From the NCBI GenBank assembly GCA_022508445.1, contig JAFLVG010000009.1:1-62706 (forward strand): DNA of 62,706 nt. Reading direction: 5' to 3'. Positions 18,301-25,337 of this stretch are shown piece by piece. Numbering within the stretch: the stretch's first letter is position 1; every line of letters starts with the position of its first letter. Source of the stretch: Clostridiales bacterium. GTDB lineage: Bacteria > Bacillota > Clostridia > Christensenellales > Pumilibacteraceae. The notes under the pieces are model-generated. The model saw only the letters and a list, made by a program, of their open reading frames with translations, had not been told where the DNA came from and made no database searches. A program made the translations under genes and the position numbers.

Positions 18301-21300
18301 AATTACTCCGGCTCCGACGCCTATGCGAAAGGAATAAGCATACGCACGTCGGCGGCTACGGTAGAGGTACGCGACCCGTCTACCAGAGAAAACACCAACG
18401 CGAGTAGCGTTAAGGTCTACGAGGAGTCGAGTGTGAAGTCGAGCGTCGCAATCTATTTGCCGGGTAGCTTCACAAACAACTTCAAGTTCAGCGACGAGTG
18501 GTCGAGCAGCAGCACGCTTTTGACGGTTCTTAAATCGGGCAACGTTTACACCTTCCGCCATGTGTATCTTAAAAAGGGCGATCTGTTCAAGGTGTATTTG
18601 CCGAGCGGCGCAACAAACCAGAAGTGGTACGGCGGCAACTTCACGGCTGTCAACACTCCGTTTACGCTTTCGTATTCGTCGCAAGCCAATATCTATCTCG
18701 GCTCGATTGCGGATGACTACTACGATATCGTTTTCAATACCAGCACCAAACAGCTCACAATCAAGACCTACGTAGCTCCGGTGATTACCGAGATCAAAGT
18801 CACCGTAAGCAAGACCGAGTATAAGGTGGGCGAGCCGTTTGACGCGAGTACCGTCAAGGTGGAAATACTCGACAGCGACGGTAAGAATCACAACACCGAG
18901 TACACAATCTCCACGAAACCCAATACCAATGTCAAGGGTGACAACGTTGAAGGTGTGATCGAGTACACCGGCAATCTCGGCGGAGAACGGTACAAGACAT
19001 TCACAATAAACGTCAAGCAGATAGTCGTTAGCTTCGTTACGGGCGACGGCGCTACTTCGGTAGACGATTTGAATCCACTTTATATGACGACGTTCACATT
19101 GCCCGAAGCGCCGAGCAAGACAGGATACGAATTCAAGGGTTGGAGTAGCGGCGCAACAATCTATGCGGCAGGCGCGCAATACGAGGGCGGTGTTGCGGAC
19201 GATATGACCTTTACTGCCGTGTGGGAGATAAAGAAGTACACCGTTACGTTTATGGCAAGCGGCGAGCAGTATGGCGAGATCGTAACGGTCGAGCACGGAC
19301 AGACGCTCGCCGATAAAAAGCCTGCCGATCCTAAAAAGACGGGCTACACATTTAGGCATTGGTCGGCTAACGGTGAGGGCGGCTCGGCATACAACTTCGA
19401 AGCCAAGGTCACAGGCAATCTCACGCTTACCGCCGTGTTTGAAATCAACGTTTACGAAGTCGAGTTTATCGTGGACGGCAAACAATACAAGCTCGTCAAC
19501 GTCGAACACAACGAAAAGATCGGCGACAAGAAACCCGCAGATCCGTCGAAGAAAGGATACGAATTCAAACATTGGTCGGCTGATGGCGAGAGCGGCTCGG
19601 CATACGACTTCGACACCGCCGTTACCGACGATGTTACGCTTACCGCCGTGTTCGAAATCGTCAAGTATTCGATAGATTATGTCTATGAAGATTGCGGCAT
19701 AGAAGGTGTGACCGAAAAGGCGACGTTCACTCCCGAATACATCGAGTATACCGTGGAAAGCAATATCACGCTCGGAGAACCGACTCCGCCTGCCGGCGTT
19801 ACATTCGTCGCATGGCATGTGGGAAGCAAAACAGGCCCGCAGATTTCCGCTTTGCCGAGCGAGTACGCGCAAAACTTGGTGCTTTACGCGGAGTACACCA
19901 AAAATCCGACGGTCGAGTTCGTGTTCGATTACAACTATCCCGACAAAGCGCAAACCGCGCAACCGGCAGATGTAGTGAATAAGATTGTCTCCGGTTTGAC
20001 CGTGGAACCGCCTGCCAAACCTACGCTCGAAGGATACGAGTTTAAAGGTTGGTTTGCAGAAGGCGCTTCGACCGAGTACGACTTTACTCAGCCGGTCAAC
20101 GAGCGCACGGTCGTTTATGCGAAATGGGAGATCTTGACTTACACTGTCACCTTCGATATCAACGGAGGCAAAGGTGAAGATCCCGAATCGCAGGAAGTGG
20201 AATATTTGGAAAAAGTGCAGGCTGTTGCCGATCCCGAAAGAGACGGCTACACGTTCGGCGGTTGGAAATTCGGCAGCAAGACGTGGAGCTTCGAGGACGA
20301 CGTGGTAACGAGCAACATTTCTCTCATCGCGGATTGGACGCCGATAAAATACACGATAACGTATGTACTCGGCGACGGCGGCGTAAACGGAGAAGGCAAC
20401 CCCGAGTTCTACTACGTCACGAGCGAAACCATCTCGCTTAAACCCGCAACTCGCAAACACTATGAGTTCACGGGCTGGCATGACGGCAATGGAATTGTTA
20501 CGGGAATAAGTCAAGGCTCTTTCGGCAACATAACGCTTACGGCACAGTGGAGAGCGATAGAGTACACCGTCGAGTATAACGTGTCCGGCACGGTTGGCGG
20601 AGCGACAATAACCGCCGATTCGGTAGACAGCGCGCCGTTCTCGGCTGAGCAAGACGTAGTTCTTCCGACGACTCTCACCGGCGTTACCAAGGGCTACAAG
20701 TTTGTCGGCTGGACATTCGGCGGCAAGGATGTGACCGAGGTCACGCTTTCGATGTTCGAAGACGCAAGAAGCATAACGCTCACCGCCAAGTACGAGATTA
20801 TAGTCTACTCCATAACCTACAACTTGGATAGCGGCACGAACGGTGCCAACCCTACTACTTACAAAGTCACGGACGGCACGGTAGAGCTCAAAGACGCAAG
20901 CAAGGCCGGCTACGACTTCAAGGGCTGGTACACCGCGGCCTCGAACGGCGACAGAGTGACCGAGCTTACGATAGACTTCTTCGTAGCATACGACAGCAGC
21001 AAAGCCATTCCTCTATACGCCATATTCGAAAAGGTTGTGAAGGTGGACGGCATTTACGACGGCGATACGCTTGTCAAGGCGTTTGTCGTAAGCGACGAGG
21101 GCAAGGAGTTTGCGGCCAAGTTCATCAAGGTTGAAAGCGCATCCTCTGCAAACCCGTTCAAGTTCAAGATTTACGTCAACAACGCGGTCGTGACTACGAA
21201 CACCAATCTCAAAGACGGCTCGGACAGCAACGTCACCGTTTCCAACAGCGAGTTCGCGATTAAGAAGTCGGGTATTTACACGATGTATTACAGATACAAA

Positions 21301-22473
21301 GTGGGTTCCGACGGCAACGCAACCGGTGTTTACTTCACGCGTCACGGCGAAGCGTCCGACTTCGTAGAGCCCGGCATTGTGGACGGCGACGGTATTTATG
21401 TCGGCGGCAAATTCACTGCTCCGTTCGTGTTCAATGACAATAATATGAACCAAGTAATGGCGCAAGGCGTAACCGTTACCGCTTCCGACAACAACTCCAC
21501 AATAGAAGTGACGTTCAAGTATGCAGGTAAAGATATATCCTTGACTTATCTCGACGTTGATTCGAAAGTCACGAATGCCGGCACAGACAACAACGTCAAG
21601 CTGTACAGCGGCAAATACAACTTCTACTACAACTACGCCAAAAACGGTGAGGTTACGTCAACCGACCATCAGCATGCCGCTAATCGCATGTGGATTGACG
21701 GCGAGCAGACGGGCGGACCTAAACTTGTTATTCCCGAAGGCGCAGTCAAGGTCTCGAAGGAGAGCAGCTTCTATCTCGTCGGCAAGTTCGGTGACAGCAG
21801 CGTAACCTACGAATACGGTTTCGAGATGTCGCCCAACGGTTCCAGCACTACCGAGTTTATGTACACTAAAAATCTTGTCGCCGGTGACATGTTTGCCGTT
21901 TACCGTAAGGATTGGAATTTCTGGTGTACGACTATCGAAAACTCCGATTATATGAATACATATCTCGAATCGGAAAAGATAGACGGAAAAACGTATATGA
22001 AGGTGAAGTCTAACGGCGCCGGATCCTATACGTTCTACTTCAAGAACGAGTATAACAACGACAGAATCTATATCGCCTTTACGGCTACCGGCAGTACTGA
22101 AAAGGAGATCGTACTCGAACCCAACTCCGCGATATTCAAGTTCAATGACGGTATGTTTGTTCTTCAACTCGGATATATGCCCACTTGGGCAGACAACAAT
22201 TCGGCATTTGCCTACGACGGCGGCGTTTGGGCAAACAGATATTTGCTAAACGGCTCGACATATATAATCAATAAAAACAAGAGCGCGGTTTCTTTCATGG
22301 TAGGCTTTACGCAAGGAGGAGGAGGTAAGAATACGGATAGTATTTCTTGCAGCAAATTTACCAATGACAAGGTTAACAAAGTTACAAATATATATGGTAA
22401 AAGCGATGATTTCAGTTGGAAGAATAACATGTGGGAATACACTTTGACGACCGCGGCAATCACCTACAAATAA
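12322..22473 (+). CDS. Giant InlB-repeat (Flg_new) surface lipoprotein
   Basis: A 3383-residue exported lipoprotein. A lipoprotein signal peptide ends at a lipobox, TAVAC, with Cys25. I count about 27 Listeria-Bacteroides/Flg_new (InlB B-type) repeats of 65-85 residues, recognised by YTVTFDxNGG..., a central GYxFxGWY and a closing xLYAxW. They fall in three blocks (about 35-108 plus 196-803, 1203-1876, 2234-2905). The blocks are separated by bacterial Ig-like domains (about 113-195, 1060-1200, 2153-2233) and by two aromatic-rich modules (about 803-1060 and 1877-2151) that look like carbohydrate-binding folds. A third such region makes up the C-terminus (2906-3383). No LPXTG or transmembrane anchor is present, so attachment is by the N-terminal lipid. 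A role as a ligand- or glycan-binding surface fibre is inferred. GGGGGA precedes the ATG. Confidence 0.9.
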   Translation: MKRNRIVLLLAILIFTMFGFTAVACGKAKSPETKTFTVTFDLNYEGAPNGGVYKTSPVESGKTVAKPSDPNRTDGYTFVEWTENRDGTGKWNFSTKITKDKTLYAQWKEQQKPVLTGIRVTPPTKTVYFVDEEFSKDGMAVTAVYSDASANHSVDIDECNIRGYDMHVADTYIVTVEYKGFEDTFDITVKEPKTEYVDVTFNQNTDYDVSGMPDKQTVVKGEKAQEPSAPSVKGFTFDGWYTEDGEEFGFDSAVNCDVELFAHWTAKSYTVNYIVEGGAAPTNGTYTATSGVFEPYALEVAHQDHYTFDGWYLNSEYDGKKYEQLTYDDITDSNEFTFYGKFTPETYTIEYRLGGSVDTYSATWAQGYTPVTSYSYGSTVALPTAENIVITAAEGSSATYNFVGWLLDGKVVGDISATDFGGKILTANITSDPIYTVTYDHNYENGPAETRDVKKDGTAPNLTPTRKGYTFDAWYHDAGCTNAYDFETETVAGNITLYANWTADEYSIIYVLGEGGENHADNPDTYTIESEITLENPTREHYDFDGWYNGDKKVEKIEKGSTGSITLTAHWTPKKYSIIYVLGEGGENHADNPDTYTIESEITLEHPTREHYTFEGWYLNGKKVEKIEVGTTGEITLTAAWEAIEYTLEYNTGLYGETIESKTFTIETFDTVATLPEVTINAAGVAGGYYLLGWYTAGDGGDKIDVISTDELINLNGKTLTVFAQYSNLYTVTFDVKGGALAQGAAKTQSVAFGLKITEPSVTRSGYKLLGWKKDGGTAYWNFDSDTMPAENITLYAVWEENPTNGLYLRITYNNWETSEVVEATANEDGSEYTVKGVRLAQGANFYIADYKNGNVASDGYVKPSGSSVATYVTPDKQISGIAFGVASEDYGNYTVTTYNKDYNDFTWDMYVHREKVSVRLSTTNTALRNPDGTANPEFTPDAEDKAVYIMGEFNRYSPSNVWSNESMMITTAHIGTKYYFTGVQINKYDQFKIYVAGAQKGKGTWYGIDTDKAFKLGENTLSSAQEAFNIVFTVGASGLYDLVFDTNGNKLTVAAHKTLAVTINKTVYVGDTLTKDDITVKSNDKTVTDYTLYAEEAQLGDDNTLTVVYSGTVFKTTYTAYDVEATGLEVVLKVTEYTLGDTFSLDGAEVRLVKNNNTFEPVTDMSKLTVSQIVLKNVGEQIEITITHEDTGLTATVKINVSPATVTFISAGGSDVEPVSITEYGQKIDAPVSEMKGYELLGWFAADSETAFDFATTGFTGSMTLTAKWRAKDYTVTYDANGGTVDTPKQNYTIETEDLTLATPTRDHRMFDGWFTDRDGGIKVEPAMLIENPQDITLYAHWSFDSHTVEFDIDGGEGKTPEGRTVTHGEETVMPDAPTKTGYSFGGWYNGTVTKQAGESYTVEDDTVFTAIWTAEEYAVTFVFITSDKYTASFADGYTAPTSYTYGEGLTLPTAEFIKVVGAGYEFKGWAIDKNPTANSTLYDEIGITETGEKTFYAFISDKASVDFTFDYNYDGADPRTKTVQVVIGRAVTEPAKPTREGYEFKGWYNNKEGLGDKYVFGSSVLEKTTVYAKWERLSYTVTFETNGGSAVDSATVYHGETVSRPSTEPTKKGYTFAGWYKNSDCTELWNFEEDTVKAATTIYAKWTANDVTVTFNADGGTPEPASRTYKFDSALPELPVVSKAGYEFIGWFDGGKKWQEGDTLNVTELNLTAQWEAISYTIEYVVNVSVNGTAVKANAVDARYTVFTVEKIGFALPESLEGINPSHYLFVGWVDAQGKPVTSISLDMFEDGRKITLTATYELRKYTVTFDANGGKLAAGTSETVQVTYGETVKEPAKPTRTGWTFAGWYLGNSAYDFKQAVKSDIKLVAQWNGSVGTFLYYTTDGTNWINGQQAKKDPNADNQYKIDNVTIYNNMQFLVVTRKSDGTSVYLKAAGDLEVGEVENAMTVTSSSPDNNFKITNLKANYVGATWTIYIYNLQGGATVGSDGSLNYSGSDAYAKGISIRTSAATVEVRDPSTRENTNASSVKVYEESSVKSSVAIYLPGSFTNNFKFSDEWSSSSTLLTVLKSGNVYTFRHVYLKKGDLFKVYLPSGATNQKWYGGNFTAVNTPFTLSYSSQANIYLGSIADDYYDIVFNTSTKQLTIKTYVAPVITEIKVTVSKTEYKVGEPFDASTVKVEILDSDGKNHNTEYTISTKPNTNVKGDNVEGVIEYTGNLGGERYKTFTINVKQIVVSFVTGDGATSVDDLNPLYMTTFTLPEAPSKTGYEFKGWSSGATIYAAGAQYEGGVADDMTFTAVWEIKKYTVTFMASGEQYGEIVTVEHGQTLADKKPADPKKTGYTFRHWSANGEGGSAYNFEAKVTGNLTLTAVFEINVYEVEFIVDGKQYKLVNVEHNEKIGDKKPADPSKKGYEFKHWSADGESGSAYDFDTAVTDDVTLTAVFEIVKYSIDYVYEDCGIEGVTEKATFTPEYIEYTVESNITLGEPTPPAGVTFVAWHVGSKTGPQISALPSEYAQNLVLYAEYTKNPTVEFVFDYNYPDKAQTAQPADVVNKIVSGLTVEPPAKPTLEGYEFKGWFAEGASTEYDFTQPVNERTVVYAKWEILTYTVTFDINGGKGEDPESQEVEYLEKVQAVADPERDGYTFGGWKFGSKTWSFEDDVVTSNISLIADWTPIKYTITYVLGDGGVNGEGNPEFYYVTSETISLKPATRKHYEFTGWHDGNGIVTGISQGSFGNITLTAQWRAIEYTVEYNVSGTVGGATITADSVDSAPFSAEQDVVLPTTLTGVTKGYKFVGWTFGGKDVTEVTLSMFEDARSITLTAKYEIIVYSITYNLDSGTNGANPTTYKVTDGTVELKDASKAGYDFKGWYTAASNGDRVTELTIDFFVAYDSSKAIPLYAIFEKVVKVDGIYDGDTLVKAFVVSDEGKEFAAKFIKVESASSANPFKFKIYVNNAVVTTNTNLKDGSDSNVTVSNSEFAIKKSGIYTMYYRYKVGSDGNATGVYFTRHGEASDFVEPGIVDGDGIYVGGKFTAPFVFNDNNMNQVMAQGVTVTASDNNSTIEVTFKYAGKDISLTYLDVDSKVTNAGTDNNVKLYSGKYNFYYNYAKNGEVTSTDHQHAANRMWIDGEQTGGPKLVIPEGAVKVSKESSFYLVGKFGDSSVTYEYGFEMSPNGSSTTEFMYTKNLVAGDMFAVYRKDWNFWCTTIENSDYMNTYLESEKIDGKTYMKVKSNGAGSYTFYFKNEYNNDRIYIAFTATGSTEKEIVLEPNSAIFKFNDGMFVLQLGYMPTWADNNSAFAYDGGVWANRYLLNGSTYIINKNKSAVSFMVGFTQGGGGKNTDSISCSKFTNDKVNKVTNIYGKSDDFSWKNNMWEYTLTTAAITYK
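13840..14259 (+). repeat. Tandem near-identical 210-bp coding repeat
   Basis: Two consecutive 70-codon units (13840-14049 and 14050-14259) inside the giant gene. The first 100 or so bases of the units, encoding SIIYVLGEGGENHADNPDTY, are almost identical at the DNA level, whereas most other repeats in the gene have diverged strongly. This points to a recent unit duplication or gene conversion. Confidence 0.8.
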
Positions 22474-22495
22474 TGACGCACTCATGAAAAACATT

Positions 22496-22528
22496 AAAAG
22501 CAACTCCGTCACGGGGTTGCTTTTTTTT
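22496..22528 (+). terminator. Terminator after giant lipoprotein gene
   Basis: AAAAGCAACTCCG pairs with CGGGGTTGCTTTT around a three-base loop, then eight T. The 3' part also supplies the -35 of the next promoter. Confidence 0.9.
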
Positions 22529-22545
22529 GCAAGCCATGATATAAT
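22517..22545 (+). promoter_or_regulatory. Promoter of rsmA, overlapping the terminator
   Basis: TTGCTT (22517-22522), 17 bases, TATAAT (22540-22545). The -35 hexamer lies within the 3' arm of the upstream terminator. Confidence 0.6.
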
Positions 22546-22596
22546 ATATTTGTGGAGATGTGGCGTTGCCGCATAGATACAAACTTCGGAGCGAGA

Positions 22597-23412
22597 ATGG
22601 TAGATTTCGAGAGCGTACTGAATAAACACCGCTTTAAGTATAAAAAAGCGTTCGGGCAGAATTTCATTTTCGATGAAGGTATTCTGGACGAAATCGCCGA
22701 GGCCGGCGGTGCGGACGGCGAGTGCGTCGTTGAGATAGGCGCGGGCGCGGGCTCGCTGTCGCGTGCCATCGCAAAGCGGGCAAAGCGGCTTTGCGCGTTC
22801 GAGATAGACGAAACGCTCTTTCCGATTCTCGACGAAACGCTTGCGGGATTTGACAACATTCAGCTTTTCAGCAACAACGTATTGGAGCTCGGAATCGAAA
22901 CGGTCGATATGCTCATCGGCGAGCCGTACATAGTCATTGCAAATCTTCCGTATTATATAACTACGCCGCTTATTTTTCTGTTCCTCAAATCATCCATGTG
23001 CAAGTCCGTAACTTGTCTTGTTCAAAAAGAGGTGGCGGACCGCATTTGTGCGGATGACGGCGGAGATTTCGGCGCGCTGTCTGCTAGCGTTCAGGCGGTT
23101 GCACGGCCGACGAAAATACGCGACATCAAGTCGTGGGACTTTACGCCCATGCCCGAGGTGGACAGCACGCTCATTCGGCTCGACCGCATAGACGGTGCGG
23201 AGCTTTCGGACGGGCTTGAAACGTTTATCAAGCAGTGCTTTATTCAAAAACGAAAAACGCTTGTGAACAACCTGACCTCCGTCGGCATAAATAAGCAAGA
23301 ACTTACTGCGGCGCTCGATAAACTCGGGCTTGCCGCAAACGTACGAGCGGAACAGCTCGGCGCGCAAGGGCTTATGCGGCTGTATAAAGAGCTATACGGC
23401 GAAAAAGAATAA
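22597..23412 (+). CDS. rsmA: 16S rRNA (A1518/A1519-N6)-dimethyltransferase RsmA (KsgA)
   Basis: A 271-residue SAM-dependent methyltransferase that dimethylates two adjacent adenines in the 3' hairpin of 16S rRNA during small-subunit assembly. Motifs are KKAFGQNFIFDEGI, the SAM loop VEIGAGAGSLSRAI, the acidic FEIDETLF and the catalytic NLPYYITTPLI. Length is normal. The start at 22597 has GGAG 5 bases upstream; a GTG at 22552 in frame has no better site. In Bacillus, ksgA is near veg and ispE; both genes are in this window but no longer adjacent. Confidence 0.95.
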   Translation: MVDFESVLNKHRFKYKKAFGQNFIFDEGILDEIAEAGGADGECVVEIGAGAGSLSRAIAKRAKRLCAFEIDETLFPILDETLAGFDNIQLFSNNVLELGIETVDMLIGEPYIVIANLPYYITTPLIFLFLKSSMCKSVTCLVQKEVADRICADDGGDFGALSASVQAVARPTKIRDIKSWDFTPMPEVDSTLIRLDRIDGAELSDGLETFIKQCFIQKRKTLVNNLTSVGINKQELTAALDKLGLAANVRAEQLGAQGLMRLYKELYGEKE

Positions 23413-23478
23413 AAGACGCGCAAAGCGCTTGCAAATAATTATGTAATTTTTTGGGGCATTAAGCCCAAAGGAGCAAAT

Positions 23479-25056
23479 ATGCAAACTTACGGGATCGAAA
23501 AGTACGGGATTTTAAATCCCAAGAAAGTTGACCGCAATCTCAGCCCTGCGGTCCTTACCGAGGAAGCGCTCAAAACCGAGCCGTCGCGCCTCATGGATAC
23601 GGGCGCGCTTCTCGTCGAGACGGGTGCGTACACCGGTCGTTCGCCTAAGGACAGATTTATCGTCGACGAGGCCGGCGTGTCCGAAAAAATAGGCTGGGGC
23701 AACGAGAACAAAAAATTTCCGCTCGACAAGTTCGAGCTTATCTATAAAAAGGTAGGCGAGTATCTTTCGGGCAAGAACGTGTACTTATTCGACGGCTTTG
23801 CCGGCGCAGACGAAAAGTACCGCGTTTCGGTGCGCGTCATAAACGAATACGCGTCCGAAAACCTGTTCATGAACAACATGCTCATTCGCCCTACCGAGGC
23901 CGAGCTTAAAAGCTTCAAAGAGGACTATACGCTCATTGCAGCGCCCGGATTGAAGCTCGATCCCAAAGAGTGCGGCACGAACAGCGAGGCGGCGATACTC
24001 CTTTGCCTTAACCGCAAGCTCATTCTTGTCGTCGGCTCCAAGTATGCCGGCGAAATGAAAAAATCGGTGTTCAGCCTTATGAACTACCTTCTTCCGCAAA
24101 AGGGCGTACTCGGCATGCACTGCTCGGCAAACATGGCGCTCGACGGCAGCGGCGACACCGCATTGTTCTTCGGACTTTCGGGTACGGGCAAGACGACGCT
24201 TTCCGCCGATCCCAAGCGCGGACTCATCGGCGATGACGAACACGGCTGGTCGGACGACGGCATTTTCAACATCGAAGGCGGCTGTTACGCGAAGTGCATA
24301 GACCTCAGCAAGGAGCATGAGCCCGAGATCTACGGCGCTATTAAGTTCGGCGCGCTCGTGGAAAACGTGGTTATCGACAACGAAACGCGCAAGCCCGACT
24401 ATAAAGACCGTTCGCTCACCGAGAACACTCGCGTGTCGTACCCGATTGACTTCATACCCAATAAAGTTGTGCCGTCTGTCGGCAAGCACCCCAAGACGGT
24501 TATATTCCTCACGGCGGACGCATTCGGCGTGCTTCCTCCCGTCGCAAAACTCACAAAAGAGCAAGCGATGTTCTATTTCGTTTCGGGTTACACGTCCAAG
24601 GTCGCAGGAACGGAGCGAGGCATTACCGATCCCGTCAGCACGTTCTCGACGTGCTTCGGCGCACCGTTCATGCCTTTACCGTCCGCGGTTTACGCAAATC
24701 TTTTGGGCGAGAAAATCGAAAAACACGGCTCGTCCGTTTACCTCATCAATACGGGCTGGACGGGCGGCGCTTACGGCGTTGGAAAACGCATGAGCTTGCC
24801 TGCGACTCGCGCGATAGTTACCGCCGCGCTTGACGGCACGCTCGCCGACGTGGAATACGAAACCGAGCCGTTCTTCGGGCTTGCTATACCCAAGACCTGC
24901 CCCAATGTGGATAGCAATATTCTCAATCCCAAAAACGTTTGGAAGGATAAAGCGGAATACGACCGCCTTGCGAAAAAGCTCGCTCACGATTTTGCCGAGA
25001 ACATCAAAAAATACAATCTCGACGCCTCTATCGTAAACGCAGGGCCCAAGGCGTAA
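23479..25056 (+). CDS. pckA: Phosphoenolpyruvate carboxykinase (ATP)
   Basis: A 525-residue ATP-type PEP carboxykinase that interconverts oxaloacetate and PEP with ATP/ADP, in gluconeogenesis or in anaerobic CO2 fixation. The ligand motifs are present: TGRSPKDRFIV, HCSANM, the kinase-1a loop GLSGTGKTTLSADP, the Mg/Mn site DDEHGWSDDGIFNIEGGCYAK, and ENTRVSYPIDFI. Full length. AAGGAG precedes the ATG. It stands alone between rsmA and malQ, and a foldback element follows that may end its transcript. Confidence 0.96.
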   Translation: MQTYGIEKYGILNPKKVDRNLSPAVLTEEALKTEPSRLMDTGALLVETGAYTGRSPKDRFIVDEAGVSEKIGWGNENKKFPLDKFELIYKKVGEYLSGKNVYLFDGFAGADEKYRVSVRVINEYASENLFMNNMLIRPTEAELKSFKEDYTLIAAPGLKLDPKECGTNSEAAILLCLNRKLILVVGSKYAGEMKKSVFSLMNYLLPQKGVLGMHCSANMALDGSGDTALFFGLSGTGKTTLSADPKRGLIGDDEHGWSDDGIFNIEGGCYAKCIDLSKEHEPEIYGAIKFGALVENVVIDNETRKPDYKDRSLTENTRVSYPIDFIPNKVVPSVGKHPKTVIFLTADAFGVLPPVAKLTKEQAMFYFVSGYTSKVAGTERGITDPVSTFSTCFGAPFMPLPSAVYANLLGEKIEKHGSSVYLINTGWTGGAYGVGKRMSLPATRAIVTAALDGTLADVEYETEPFFGLAIPKTCPNVDSNILNPKNVWKDKAEYDRLAKKLAHDFAENIKKYNLDASIVNAGPKA

Positions 25057-25078
25057 TAGATTATAAGTAAATACCGTT

Positions 25079-25248
25079 AAAAGGATTCGGTGATTCGAGG
25101 AACAAATTTGCTTGCTTGCAATGGCAAATTTGTGACGACGACAAATTTGGTGTAATACCACGCTGCTTGCAGCGGAACTTGCGTGCATGCACGCGAGGAA
25201 GAAGCTTGCTTCTTGGTATAATACCTAATTTATTGCCGAGTCCTTTTT
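25079..25248 (+). repeat. Foldback intergenic element containing dispersed repeat copy B
   Basis: An element of about 170 bp bounded by an inverted repeat (AAAAGGATTCGG at 25079-25090 with CCGAGTCCTTTT at 25236-25247). Inside is a row of small hairpins with CTTG or CATG loops (TTG-CTTG-CAA, CGCTG-CTTG-CAGCG, GCGTG-CATG-CACGC, GAAG-CTTG-CTTC). Bases 25135-25237 match copy A at 6774-6877. The T6 after the outer stem means that it could also end the pckA transcript. It fills most of the 281-base gap before malQ. Confidence 0.7.
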
Positions 25249-25272
25249 TGTTCGTTAAATTTTGCAAATCGA

Positions 25273-25301
25273 TTGTATTTTGCGGATATCTATGATATAC
25301 T
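25273..25301 (+). promoter_or_regulatory. Promoter of malQ
   Basis: TTGTAT (25273-25278), 17 bases, TATACT (25296-25301), 37 bases before the TTG start. Confidence 0.65.
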
Positions 25302-25337
25302 TATAGTATATAAATTACATACAGGAGATGAGTTATT

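Noticed and set aside
16117-20652. Very long open frames on the minus strand (640 and 812 codons) inside the giant lipoprotein gene
   Set aside because: They mirror the codon pattern of the + strand gene, lack any recognisable domain and have no promoter or ribosome site. They are shadows of a GC-biased repeat gene.
12322-22473. CRISPR array or tandem-repeat DNA
   Set aside because: The regular repeats are protein-coding, 200-250 bp long, mostly diverged and in frame; there are no short identical repeats with unique spacers anywhere in the window.
25079-25337. tRNA or T-box leader before malQ
   Set aside because: The GATTCGAGG string and hairpins suggested a tRNA arm, but no cloverleaf, CCA region or T-box sequence is present.
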